NCBI GenBank assembly: GCA_029862205.1
Contig: JAOTXT010000036.1
Coordinates: 1-41,440, forward strand
Length of the DNA stretch: 41,440 nucleotides
Direction of reading: 5' to 3'
From: Paracoccaceae bacterium
Lineage (GTDB): Bacteria > Pseudomonadota > Alphaproteobacteria > Rhodobacterales > Rhodobacteraceae
The first letter of the stretch is position 1, and each line of letters opens with the position of its first letter. The notes below the pieces were generated by a model. The model did not search any database. It was not told where the DNA came from and saw only the letters and a program-made list of their open reading frames with translations. Shown here one piece after another: positions 25,121-33,150 of the stretch. A program made the translations under genes and the position numbers.

Positions 25121-25146
25121 CCTCGAAATTTGTCCTCGAAATTTGT
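25121..25146. repeat. Tandem 13-bp duplication
   Basis: The unit CCTCGAAATTTGT occurs twice head to tail (25121-25133 and 25134-25146) between the divergent rlmB and acetyltransferase starts. It is the AT-rich core of their shared upstream region. Confidence 0.8.
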
Positions 25147-25202
25147 CCTGGGCGGGCGGGCCGATCTTAGGGAGGATGGTGAGGCTTAGGAAGGGAAAGC
25201 CG

Positions 25203-25649
25203 ATGCACATACGCCCAGCCCAGCCTGCGGATGTGGCGGCGGTCCAGCGGATCGCGCGGGCGGCCTATGCGCCATATGTGTCCCGGATCGGCCGCGAGCC
25301 GGCGCCCATGGTGGCCAACTTCGCGGCGGCGCAGACGGCCGGTCAGCTTTGGGTCGCGGGCGATCCGGCAACCGGGTTCGTCGTCGCCTATCCCAGGGGC
25401 GATCACTGGCATTTGGAAAACGTCGCCGTCGACCCGGCAATGCAGGGAACCGGTATGGGCCGGGCGCTGATCGAGGCGGTCGAGCGGATGGCACGCGCGG
25501 CCGGGGCGGAGGCGGTCGAGCTTTATACCAACGCCAAGATGACTGAGAACCAGGGCCTCTACCCGGCGCTCGGTTACAGCGAGACCGGGCGCGGGCGCGA
25601 GGACGGTTTCGACCGGATATTCTACTGCAAGGACCTGAGGCGACCTTGA
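25203..25649 (+). CDS. GNAT family N-acetyltransferase
   Basis: A 148-residue GNAT enzyme. The acetyl-CoA pyrophosphate loop is QGTGMGRALIEAVE, preceded by the strand WHLENVAVDPAM; the C-terminal VELYTNAKMTENQGLYPALGY is the family's fourth motif. Substrate unknown; the size and the RPAQPADVAAV opening are typical of general amine N-acetyltransferases. An AGGAAGGGA ribosome site selects the ATG at 25203; the frame extends to 25116 without homology. It is divergent from rlmB. Confidence 0.9.
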   Translation: MHIRPAQPADVAAVQRIARAAYAPYVSRIGREPAPMVANFAAAQTAGQLWVAGDPATGFVVAYPRGDHWHLENVAVDPAMQGTGMGRALIEAVERMARAAGAEAVELYTNAKMTENQGLYPALGYSETGRGREDGFDRIFYCKDLRRP

Positions 25650-25710
25650 CAGCCGCACCACCGCTATCCTAGATCGACCGGCCCAGGCTCACGAGCCTCG
25701 CGCCATCTCT

Positions 25711-25796
25711 GGAGGGGTGGCAGAGCGGTCAAATGCAACGGACTGTAAATCCGTCGGGGAAACCCTACGCTGGTTCGAATCCAGCCCCCTCCACCA
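25711..25796 (+). tRNA. tRNA-Tyr (anticodon GTA)
   Basis: An 86-nt class II tRNA with a long variable arm. The acceptor stem pairs GGAGGGG with CCCCTCC, the anticodon loop is CTGTAAA (anticodon GTA), the T-arm is GCTGG-TTCGAAT-CCAGC, and the CCA end is encoded at 25794-25796. Confidence 0.97.
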
Positions 25797-25884
25797 CGAT
25801 CAAACGCCAAGAACCGTGAAGGTTTGGCCGAGGCCGCCGATACCGTCGAGCGTGCCCGCCTTCACCGCGCGTTGCGCCTGCCGC

Positions 25885-26196
25885 CTAGCGGGAAGGTTTC
25901 TGCGATCGCGCATCCTTCGGGGCCAGGCGCGCTGGCAGGTCGGCCGAGACGACGCCCGGCAACTCCGCTGCCTCGCCCGCCGCATTGCAGCTCACCTCGG
26001 CGATGGTCACGGCCGGCCCGGTGCTGACCAGCGTTGCACCCAGATCGCCAAGCCGCGTCGCGAGTTGGCTCAAATCCGCGCCGGGCGCGAGTTTCAGCAC
26101 CAGGGTCCGGCGCTCGTCCGGAGCGCCTGTCCGGCACCAATCGCGCAGCTCGGCCGACATTCTCTGCCGGCGCGCATCTCGGGTGCTGAAGGCCAT
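25885..26196 (-). CDS. Small stand-alone protein resembling the subtilase pro-region
   Basis: A 103-residue protein without signal peptide. Residues about 31-90 align by eye with residues 63-121 of the protease encoded just upstream: LVLKLAPG..LATRLGDLGATLVSTGPAVTI here against VTVKLLTA..LAARLADLGCQIVSRGPQVLL there, with a later shared ELP segment. In the protease this segment directly precedes the catalytic domain, so it is a pro-domain-type (ferredoxin-like, inhibitor I9-like) module. The gene follows the protease stop by 14 nt on the same strand, so the two are co-expressed. It may inhibit, fold or regulate the protease; this is inferred from the resemblance and from stand-alone pro-domain inhibitors known in fungi. 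Confidence 0.8.
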   Translation of the reverse strand: MAFSTRDARRQRMSAELRDWCRTGAPDERRTLVLKLAPGADLSQLATRLGDLGATLVSTGPAVTIAEVSCNAAGEAAELPGVVSADLPARLAPKDARSQKPSR

Positions 26197-26210
26197 TCTA
26201 CTGTTCCCGC

Positions 26211-28046
26211 TCAGGTGACGATCGCATAGTTCAGCAAGGCCTCGACGTCGATCTTCCCATAACCGAATGCCTCGTTCCAGACCGGCCCCGTGTCGTCATC
26301 ACGCTGCGCCGTCGCGCGCAGGCGCAGTTGGACGTCTTCCGGCGCCAGATCCGGCTCCTGCTGCAACATAAGGGCGATCGCGCCGGTGACAAAGGGCGTG
26401 GCCATGCTCGTGCCCTGGATCGAGATGTAGCGGTTGCCCGGCAGGCGGCGTGGCGCCAGCTGCGGCAGGGTCGCCATGCTGCTGCCCGCGGCAAGCGCCG
26501 CCACGATGTGCTGACCGGGAGCAGCGATGTCGGGGCGTTGCGTGCCGTGGCGCGCGGGGCCGTGGCTCGAGAACGGCGATATCTCGCCGGCGGCCAGGCC
26601 CGGCACGGCGGCTCCTCCCGGCAGGATACCTGCACGGCTGATGAACGACGCGACCGAGATCGCGCGCTCCTCGGTCGCCGGCATGCCGATGCTGAACCGC
26701 GGTGACGTCTCGGCCATGAAGATATTGCGCGAGAAATCGAAATCGCGGGTCTGACCCCAGGCATGGACCGTGCCTTGGCGCACCACCTGTGCATCGAGCC
26801 GCAGGCGCCAGCGCCGGCCGAGCTCGTTGCCCGCGACGGCCAGGGTCAGGTTGATGTCGCGGTTGAACTGATCCTCGCGCAGATCGGCACGGAACGCGCC
26901 GGCCGCGGTGTTTTGGATGCTGCCGTCCGGCACGGTCTCGGTCCCATCCGGGTCAATGACCGTGATGTCGGCTTCGTCTCCGCGCGGGATCCATACGTCG
27001 ATGAACTGGACCGCATCGCGGATCGTGAACTCGATATCCAGATCCTGGCCCTCGACCAGCTGGCCGTCGAAATGAATGCGGTCCTGCGCCTCGTTTCCGG
27101 CGGCGACCACGACGATCCGGCCAGGCCCGGTTTCCCGCGATATCACGTTCTCCAGCGCGCTGGTGCCGTCGTGGGGCCCCATATGGCCGCCCAGCGACAG
27201 ATTGACCACGGCGGGACGACCCGCGGCGCGGTCAAAGATCCGACGGATGCCCTCGATGATATGCGTGTCGTGCAGGGTGTCCGAGCGCACGGCCATCAGC
27301 GCCGCCTCGGGCGCGACACCGCGGAATGCTTGAGCGGCGGACGCCCGGCCGTTCCCGGCGGCAATCGAGGCGCAATGGGTTCCGTGACCGTTGAGATCGC
27401 CGTCGGGCACATTGCCACCGCCGCCCAGCGCCGCGTCGATATCCACCGCCGAGAATTCGGTGAACGTATCGACACCTGTCGCCGCATCGTGAACCGCATG
27501 CAGGAACATCTCGATCCGGGTGCTGTCGTCGGCATTGCGGAAATCGTCGTGGCGCCAATCGGTGCCGCTATCGACCACGCCGACAACGACACCTTGTCCG
27601 CGAATTTGCGGGTGTTGCGCCAGCGCGATATCGGTGCGTGTCGCCGCGCCCCGCGCTTCGTCGAGGCGGAACTGCAGGCGGCGTGATTGTTCGGCACGGC
27701 GCAAGTTCGGCAGCTCGCCGAGGGCCTCCAGACGGTTGGGAGGCACGTTGGCGAGCAGCACCTGCGGACCGCGCGAGACGATCTGGCAGCCGAGATCAGC
27801 CAAGCGCGCCGCCAAGGTGTCGCTCGCTCCGGCAGCGGTCAGCAGCTTCACGGTGACCATGTCCTTCGGCACGACGCCCAGCGGCCGGCTGGCGGCGCCG
27901 CGCCGGGCGGGCGCTGCCTCCAAGGCGAGCGAGGTCGTGGCTGGGGACTGATCGAATGATTCGCCGATCAGGAGGTCGGCTTCGTTGGCCGCGCGGGTCA
28001 ATTCATAGAGCCCGCTGTCCAAGGCGGTATGGCGCTTGGTAAGCAT
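26211..28046 (-). CDS. Subtilisin-like serine peptidase (S8) with pro-domain and insert
   Basis: A 611-residue S8 protease. The N-terminal region 1-60 has no signal peptide; 61-125 is a pro-domain-like module; the catalytic domain starts near 145. The catalytic triad is complete: Asp159 in VVDSGTDWRHDD, His221 in NGHGTHCASIA and Ser547 in QGTSMATPFVTG, with oxyanion Asn318 in VVAAGNEAQ. Residues about 325-450 form a beta-rich insert between Asn318 and Ser547, unlike compact subtilisins. Without a Sec or Tat signal the enzyme is cytoplasmic or uses another export route. The ATG at 28046 has AAAGGGAT upstream and is preferred to the frame start at 28142. The pro-domain-like small gene follows after 14 nt. 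Confidence 0.93.
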   Translation of the reverse strand: MLTKRHTALDSGLYELTRAANEADLLIGESFDQSPATTSLALEAAPARRGAASRPLGVVPKDMVTVKLLTAAGASDTLAARLADLGCQIVSRGPQVLLANVPPNRLEALGELPNLRRAEQSRRLQFRLDEARGAATRTDIALAQHPQIRGQGVVVGVVDSGTDWRHDDFRNADDSTRIEMFLHAVHDAATGVDTFTEFSAVDIDAALGGGGNVPDGDLNGHGTHCASIAAGNGRASAAQAFRGVAPEAALMAVRSDTLHDTHIIEGIRRIFDRAAGRPAVVNLSLGGHMGPHDGTSALENVISRETGPGRIVVVAAGNEAQDRIHFDGQLVEGQDLDIEFTIRDAVQFIDVWIPRGDEADITVIDPDGTETVPDGSIQNTAAGAFRADLREDQFNRDINLTLAVAGNELGRRWRLRLDAQVVRQGTVHAWGQTRDFDFSRNIFMAETSPRFSIGMPATEERAISVASFISRAGILPGGAAVPGLAAGEISPFSSHGPARHGTQRPDIAAPGQHIVAALAAGSSMATLPQLAPRRLPGNRYISIQGTSMATPFVTGAIALMLQQEPDLAPEDVQLRLRATAQRDDDTGPVWNEAFGYGKIDVEALLNYAIVT

Positions 28047-28404
28047 GATAATCCCTTTCGCGAAAAATTTATGCGACCAGATTAGCACCATAGCCGGTGG
28101 CCGGAAACGCCCCGTAACCGCATTCGCAGCACGTGCGGACAAAGCCCCGTGGTTTCAATAATTTCCGGGACGCGGGCGCGGCACACGGCGCGGCCGGGCC
28201 TTGGCCGCGGCGCCCACGGCTTGCGCCCGGCGCCCGTGATTGCGCGGTTTCGATGCAAAACCGACGCAATTTCACGATTTATTTTGATGGCATTTTCGCG
28301 TTATAGTTGTATCCGTGATGTGATGTTCCAGCTTAGCGGGTGGCCACAGATTTCAGCGTATTGGCCCCTCGTGGAAGCGGCGTTTTTGACTAGGGGAGAT
28401 AACG
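28047..28404. other. Intergenic region, subtilase / small membrane protein
   Basis: About 358 bases between divergent genes. A GC-rich part at 28170-28250 contains the inverted repeat GCGGCC/GGCCGC (28190-28195 with 28203-28208), and an AT-rich part follows at 28265-28320 with TATAGT at about 28302, a possible -10 element for the plus-strand gene. I see no ORF with a ribosome site. Confidence 0.45.
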
Positions 28405-28587
28405 ATGCAAAACGCCATAATTGTTCTTGGCGCCCTTATCGGCGTAATCGCCGGCGCGTATACCGCGCACTACTTTTTCTACGACCAAAGTGACGCGAGC
28501 ACGATCGTCTCGGTCCTCTACGGGGCCATTCCGGGCACCATCGTGGGCGGCTGGCTCGCCTACCGTCTGACCAATATCGAAACCTAG
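28405..28587 (+). CDS. Small two-helix membrane protein
   Basis: A 60-residue protein with two hydrophobic segments (about 4-26 and 36-54) rich in Gly and Ala, separated by a short polar turn (DQSDAST). Family not recognised. A good GGGGAGAT ribosome site precedes the ATG, and the frame closes with a 4-nt convergent overlap with the monooxygenase gene. Its function is unknown; the Gly-rich second helix suggests helix packing or oligomerisation. Confidence 0.7.
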   Translation: MQNAIIVLGALIGVIAGAYTAHYFFYDQSDASTIVSVLYGAIPGTIVGGWLAYRLTNIET

Positions 28588-30350
28588 ACGGCGGGGCGTA
28601 AAAGGCCCTCCTCGATCGCCTTGATCTGGAGGGCCAGAAATTTCGAGTTGATCCGGCACTGGGCCAGGCTGCCGGCGATAAACCAGAGGCCCGGCTGAAC
28701 CGTGCGGCAATACATGTTGCGCAGTTCCTCGCCGTCACCGAACCCCCAGATCGGTCCCACGCGCGCGGCCATGTCTCCGCCGAACAGCTTCGCGACCAGC
28801 GCTTCCTGACCTTTGTAGCCCGTGGCCAGGATCACCAGGTCCGCGGGCAGCTTCGTGCCGTCCTTCAAGATTGCGCCTTCGGCATCGAAACCCTCGATCT
28901 GGTCGCATTGCACGAGGCCGATCCGGCCATCGGCGATCATCTCGGAGCAGCCGACATTGAAGCAGTAGCCGCCGCCCCGGGTCAGATACATGAATTGCCA
29001 GCCGGTCCCGTCCTCGCCGAAGTCCAGCCGAAACCCCTTTTGCTCGAGCTGGTCGAGCAGCGGTTGGTCAATCTCGCGCGCCTGGCGCGTGTAGTCCTGG
29101 TGCGCCTCGCGCACCAGCGGCACAGGCATCGAGACGACGATCTGGTCGCATTGCTCGAGCGTCGGCCCCTCATCGTAGAGCGCATAGGGCAATTGCGCGC
29201 TCGGCTCGATATTAACGATCAGCGTCGGATTGCGCTGGACGATGGTCACCTGGGCGCCTGACGAGCAGAGGTCCTGGGCGATGTCATGCCCGCTATTGCC
29301 GGTGCCGAAGACGATGGCGCGGGCATCGGACCAGTCCTCGCCGTCGGTGTATTCGCTGGAATGGAGCACCCGGCCCTGGAAGCGGTCGAGCCCTGGGATT
29401 TGCGGGCGCACGGGTATGCCGCTGACCCCGGTCGCCATGACCAGGTGACACGGCCGCAGCGTGCGGGTGCCGCCATCCGAGCCTTTCACCGTAACCGTCC
29501 AATGGCCTGCCGTTTCGTCATAGGTGCCGCCGGTCAGCTCGGACCCGGTCCAGACATTCAGCTCCATCGCCTCGGCATAGGCCTCGAACCAGCCGGCCAG
29601 CTTGTCCTTGGGAATGTAGGTGGGCCAGTTGGGCGGAAACGGCATGTAAGGCAGGTGATTGACCTGGACCTGATTGTGGAGCGTCAGCGCATGGTAGCGC
29701 AGGCGCCAGTTGTCGCCGATGCGGGCGTGGCGGTCGATGACCAGCGTGTCGACGCCAAGCCGGCCAAGACGCGCGGCGATCGAGAGGCCCGCCTGGCCGC
29801 TGCCCGCCACCAGGACCGTCGGGTCCCGGTCACAGAAAGCGGCGGATTCGCGCCGTTGGTCCAGCCAGTTGGGGCCGCGGAAATCCCTGGAATGGGATTG
29901 CCCAGTGGGCCGGCGCGGGCCGGTTGCCTCCTCGTGGCCCTTGATCTCGACCAGCTCGGTCGAGAGGGTCCAGGCGCGGTGCGAGCCTTGGTCATCGGGG
30001 ATCAGCCGCACGATGCCCCGGCAGCGGCCGGTCCGGGTCTCGAAGGTGAAGAACGCCTCGACTACCTGGCGCCCGACCCGTGTGACGGTTTGGGGCGGAA
30101 TGCCACCTGGATCGAACGCGAAGCCGGAGGCCTCCGCCGCAAATAGAGCTGGGAAGAGCTGCGCTTCGACCGCATCGCGCCCGCAAAATGTCTGCAGGCG
30201 CCAAGTCAGGGCTAGGACATCCCGCCAGTAGCACTCCTCCAAATAAAGGAGTCCCGGATCGGCAACCTTACGCGACACGCAACCGTCGAGCTCCGCCAAC
30301 CAGGTCTCGGCCGAGGCGCGCGCGGAATTGTCCCTGGTATCCAGCATCAT
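28584..30350 (-). CDS. FAD-dependent monooxygenase (FMO/BVMO type) with N-terminal NTF2-like domain
   Basis: A 588-residue flavoprotein. Residues 15-135 look like an NTF2/SnoaL-type domain; then come the FAD loop GSGQAG (183-188), the monooxygenase fingerprint FxGxxxHxxxY as FQGRVLHSSEY (324-334), and the NADPH loop GTGNSG (349-354). This identifies a class B flavin monooxygenase acting on an unknown N-, S- or carbonyl compound. The N-terminal addition is found in a subset of bacterial and fungal homologues. Two adjacent ATGs mark the start; no clear ribosome site is visible. The divergent neighbour is an EamA transporter, which might export the substrate or product. Confidence 0.9.
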   Translation of the reverse strand: MMLDTRDNSARASAETWLAELDGCVSRKVADPGLLYLEECYWRDVLALTWRLQTFCGRDAVEAQLFPALFAAEASGFAFDPGGIPPQTVTRVGRQVVEAFFTFETRTGRCRGIVRLIPDDQGSHRAWTLSTELVEIKGHEEATGPRRPTGQSHSRDFRGPNWLDQRRESAAFCDRDPTVLVAGSGQAGLSIAARLGRLGVDTLVIDRHARIGDNWRLRYHALTLHNQVQVNHLPYMPFPPNWPTYIPKDKLAGWFEAYAEAMELNVWTGSELTGGTYDETAGHWTVTVKGSDGGTRTLRPCHLVMATGVSGIPVRPQIPGLDRFQGRVLHSSEYTDGEDWSDARAIVFGTGNSGHDIAQDLCSSGAQVTIVQRNPTLIVNIEPSAQLPYALYDEGPTLEQCDQIVVSMPVPLVREAHQDYTRQAREIDQPLLDQLEQKGFRLDFGEDGTGWQFMYLTRGGGYCFNVGCSEMIADGRIGLVQCDQIEGFDAEGAILKDGTKLPADLVILATGYKGQEALVAKLFGGDMAARVGPIWGFGDGEELRNMYCRTVQPGLWFIAGSLAQCRINSKFLALQIKAIEEGLLRPAV

Positions 30351-30392
30351 GGCGCGAGGATAGGACGCCGGGGCCAGAGCGGCGAGGAGAAA

Positions 30393-31418
30393 ATGCCTTC
30401 GCCGCGCGGCGCCGGGCAGACCGGGCTGGACAAACGGCGGCGGCTGGTCTCCTGTTCGGATTTTGGACCAGCGAAACGGGATCCCAAGATCGTGACCGGC
30501 GCGGACCAGATAGTGGATGCCCCCTCGCGGCGCGGGCTGGCGATGGCGATGATGGTGGCCAGCTCGGTCGCCATCAGCTTTGGCGGCTTGGTCCTGCGCT
30601 CGATGGAGGACGCGGATACTTGGCAGATCAACTTCTACCGCTCGCTGGCTTTCGGGGCGGTGATTTGCCTGATCATGGTCTTACGCTACCGGGGCGAGGC
30701 CTTGGCCAAGGTGCACCAAATCGGGCGGCCCGGGGTTTTCGGCGGCGCCCTGCTGTCGGCCGCCGGGATCGCGTTTCTGCAGGCGATCAGCAACACGACC
30801 ATTGCCAATACGCTCTTCACGCTCAGCGCGATTCCGTTCCTGACCGCGGGCATGGCTTGGGTCTTCCTGGGCGAGGGGCTGAGGCGCGTGACCCTGATCA
30901 CCATGGCAGTCGCGGCGCTGGGGGTCGGAATCATGGTGGCCGAGGGGGTCGGCTCGGGCTCGGCCTATGGCAATCTGATGGCGTTGACTACCGCGCTCTG
31001 TTTCTCGGGCTTCGCGGTGATCGTGCGCCGGAACCGGCAGGTGGACATGCTGCCGGCGCTGTTGGTCTCGGCGGTGATCATTGCGGTTCTGGGGCTGGCG
31101 ATGCGGTGGGACGATCTGGGGCTCTCGCTGCACGACATCCTGCTGTGCATCCTCTGGGGCGGGGTGCTGTCGGGCCTCGGCAATGCCATGTTCATCTTCG
31201 CCTCGCGGCATCTGGTGGCGGCCGAGCTGACGCTTTTCATGCTGCTGGAATTCGCGCTGGGGCCGGTCTGGGTCTGGATCTTCATCAACGAGGTGCCGAG
31301 CGGCTGGACCATCCTGGGCGGGACGGTGGTGATCCTGTCGGTAACCATCCGGGCGGGGCTGGAAGTCCGCGAGGCCGGAGCGCGGCTCAGGCGCGGGCGG
31401 CCGAGCCCGATGATGTGA
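30393..31418 (+). CDS. EamA/DMT family transporter
   Basis: A 341-residue membrane protein with ten predicted helices in two EamA repeats (first repeat GLVLRSMEDADTWQINFYRS, second beginning YGNLMALTTALCFSGFAV). DMT transporters move metabolites or drugs across the inner membrane; the substrate is not evident. A GAGGAG site lies close (3 nt) before the ATG at 30393. The first ~48 residues are polar and not conserved, so a GTG at 30492 or an ATG at 30540 could be the true start. The gene is divergent from the monooxygenase with only 42 bases between starts. Confidence 0.88.
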   Translation: MPSPRGAGQTGLDKRRRLVSCSDFGPAKRDPKIVTGADQIVDAPSRRGLAMAMMVASSVAISFGGLVLRSMEDADTWQINFYRSLAFGAVICLIMVLRYRGEALAKVHQIGRPGVFGGALLSAAGIAFLQAISNTTIANTLFTLSAIPFLTAGMAWVFLGEGLRRVTLITMAVAALGVGIMVAEGVGSGSAYGNLMALTTALCFSGFAVIVRRNRQVDMLPALLVSAVIIAVLGLAMRWDDLGLSLHDILLCILWGGVLSGLGNAMFIFASRHLVAAELTLFMLLEFALGPVWVWIFINEVPSGWTILGGTVVILSVTIRAGLEVREAGARLRRGRPSPMM

Positions 31419-31429
31419 GGAGGCTCTAT

Positions 31430-31521
31430 ATGCCCCGGGCTTGACCCGGGGCCTCGAAGGGCTGAACGCAGCGGCGATGCCCCGCCTGGCTTAGCGAGGC
31501 CCCGGATCAAGTCCGGGGCAT
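31430..31521. repeat. Inverted pair of REP-like palindromes
   Basis: A 27-base palindromic element (31430-31456, core CCCCGGGCTTGACCCGGGG) recurs inverted at 31495-31521 (core CCCCGGATCAAGTCCGGGG), 25 of 27 positions agreeing after reversal. Each copy folds as a hairpin and the two can pair as one long cruciform. It lies between the convergent transporter and MaoC genes and likely also ends both transcripts. Palindromes with the CCCCGG..TTGA..CCGGGG core recur in many alphaproteobacterial genomes. Confidence 0.85.
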
Positions 31522-31525
31522 TGGT

Positions 31526-32485
31526 CTACGGAACCACGAACGTGGCCCAACCCTGGCCGAGCACAGCCCTCTCGCGGGTGAAATCCAACTCGATATCGAC
31601 CATCCGCTGGCCGCCATCCTCGTATTTCTTCACGACCCAGCCGCGATAGTCGATCACGTCGCCCGGAAACTGCATCTCGATGAACTTGCATTTGAACCGG
31701 CGCACGTTCCCGGGCCCCAGCCAGTTGACCGCATAGGTCGCCATGGCGCCGCCGTGGAGCATGCCCATCGAATAGATGCAAGGGTAGCCGCAGGCCTGGG
31801 CCGAGCGGTCGTCGTGGTGGGTCGGCCCGTCCTCGCCGGAGGCATATTGGTAGGCGACGATATCGGTAACGGTCAGCGGCGGCATGGTGACGGTGCCTGG
31901 CCCCTGCCCTGGCTCCAGATCATCCCAGCCCTGGGGCTTGACCGCCTCGAACTGGTCGCGCGGGTCGCCTTTCATGAAAAAAGGACGATTGGCGATGCGT
32001 TCCGGGTCCACAATCTGGACCGGGGAGTGCGAGGTCTTCACGTTCCACTCGTACCAATCGGCGACGGGGCGGCCGTCCGGCGCGGTGAAGCTGGTCTTGG
32101 TGACGTAGATGCGCAGCCGCCCGCCACGCCTTCCCTCGCGCTCCTTGAAATCGTGCATGACGGTCGAGGCGTTCAGCACATCGCCCGCGCGCGGCGGCGG
32201 CCCGTGGAAGACGAACTCCTCGCCCCCGTCGGCGCAGGTGCGGAAGTCCTCGTCGATCTGCCCGAAGGCCGAGTCCTTGGGCGCGCGGGCCAGGATATAG
32301 CCGTAGTGATAGCCCGACATGATCAGGAAGGTCGGCGGCACCACGGCGCGGCGATCTTCATGATAGGCCGGATGCAGGCAGTAGATCGACTTGGCGAATT
32401 GACGGATGCGGCCGCGTTCGATCTCGACCTCGTATTTCGGGCCCTGCATCCCGATGATCGATTCGGACGGGGTGATAAGGTTCAT
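31526..32485 (-). CDS. MaoC-type enoyl-CoA hydratase (double hot-dog)
   Basis: A 319-residue protein with an N-terminal FAS1-like dehydratase hot-dog domain and a C-terminal MaoC domain. The hydratase site is seen in the second half: ASGEDGPTHHDDRSAQACGY supplies the Asp and His of the hydratase-2 motif, followed by MGMLHGGAMATYAVNW. It would hydrate or dehydrate an acyl-CoA in the cytoplasm. GGAGG precedes the ATG. It overlaps the end of the CoA-ligase beta gene by four bases (ATGA) and is the last gene of that operon, suggesting action on the CoA ester formed there. Confidence 0.9.
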   Translation of the reverse strand: MNLITPSESIIGMQGPKYEVEIERGRIRQFAKSIYCLHPAYHEDRRAVVPPTFLIMSGYHYGYILARAPKDSAFGQIDEDFRTCADGGEEFVFHGPPPRAGDVLNASTVMHDFKEREGRRGGRLRIYVTKTSFTAPDGRPVADWYEWNVKTSHSPVQIVDPERIANRPFFMKGDPRDQFEAVKPQGWDDLEPGQGPGTVTMPPLTVTDIVAYQYASGEDGPTHHDDRSAQACGYPCIYSMGMLHGGAMATYAVNWLGPGNVRRFKCKFIEMQFPGDVIDYRGWVVKKYEDGGQRMVDIELDFTRERAVLGQGWATFVVP

Positions 32486-33150
32486 GTTGCCTCCAATGCG
32501 CCGAGCGCGACCCGGGCATCGATGGCGACGGCACCGGCGTCGAGCGCCAGGACAGGGTTGAGGTCAAGTTCCAGAATGTCCGGGCGGACAATGGCCAGGC
32601 GCGAAAGGGAAGCAGCCGCTTCCGCAATGGCATCGAGGTCGCAAGGCGGACGGCCACGCCGGCCGGTCAACAGTGCCGCGCCGCGCAGACCAGTCAGCAT
32701 CGCGCGGGCCTCCCCTTCCGTGATGGGGCAAAGGCGCAAGCTTGTGTCTTGCAGCAGTTCGACCCAGATGCCGCCAAGGCCCAGCATCAGGACCGGGCCG
32801 AAGGTTTCGGACCGTTTGATGCCAAGCACGACCTCGGCCAGGCCTTCGGCCATGCGCTCAACCAGGACGCCGTCCGGCGTGGCGCTGCCCGCCGTGGCAG
32901 CATTGGCGGTCACCTGATCATAAGCCGCGCGCAGGGTCGCTTCGTCGCTCAGCCCCAGCGCCACGCAGCCCGCGTCGCTTTTGTGAACCACATCCGCGGC
33001 GGCGGTCTTCAGCGCGACCGGCCAGCCGATCTGCGCCGCCGCCACGCATGCCGCATCTGCACCGTCGGCGGCACTCCAGGGCGCGAAGGGAATACCCGCC
33101 TCGGCGACAAGCGCCCGGGCCTCGACGCCGGAGAGCATCTTGCCGGTCAT
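32482..33150 (-). CDS. ADP-forming acyl-CoA synthetase, beta (ATP-grasp) part
   Basis: A 222-residue ATP-grasp domain of the acetate-CoA ligase (ADP-forming) type: LKTAAADVVHKSDAGCVALG is the nucleotide-binding segment, LVERMAEGLAEVVLGIKR and FGPVLMLGLGGIWVELL are family motifs. With the alpha part it would make or use acyl-CoA with ATP/ADP exchange through a phosphohistidine. The start ATG at 33150 has AGAGGGG eight bases upstream (33165-33159), a credible ribosome site. The alpha frame runs 233 bases into this gene in another phase; in most bacteria the two parts are one ~700-residue chain, so this is either a split gene or a frameshift. Confidence 0.85.
   Translation of the reverse strand: MTGKMLSGVEARALVAEAGIPFAPWSAADGADAACVAAAQIGWPVALKTAAADVVHKSDAGCVALGLSDEATLRAAYDQVTANAATAGSATPDGVLVERMAEGLAEVVLGIKRSETFGPVLMLGLGGIWVELLQDTSLRLCPITEGEARAMLTGLRGAALLTGRRGRPPCDLDAIAEAAASLSRLAIVRPDILELDLNPVLALDAGAVAIDARVALGALEAT

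Noticed and set aside
26211-28046. Subtilase as a lanthipeptide or defence-island protease
   Set aside because: No precursor peptide, lanthionine synthetase, nuclease or other defence gene is nearby.
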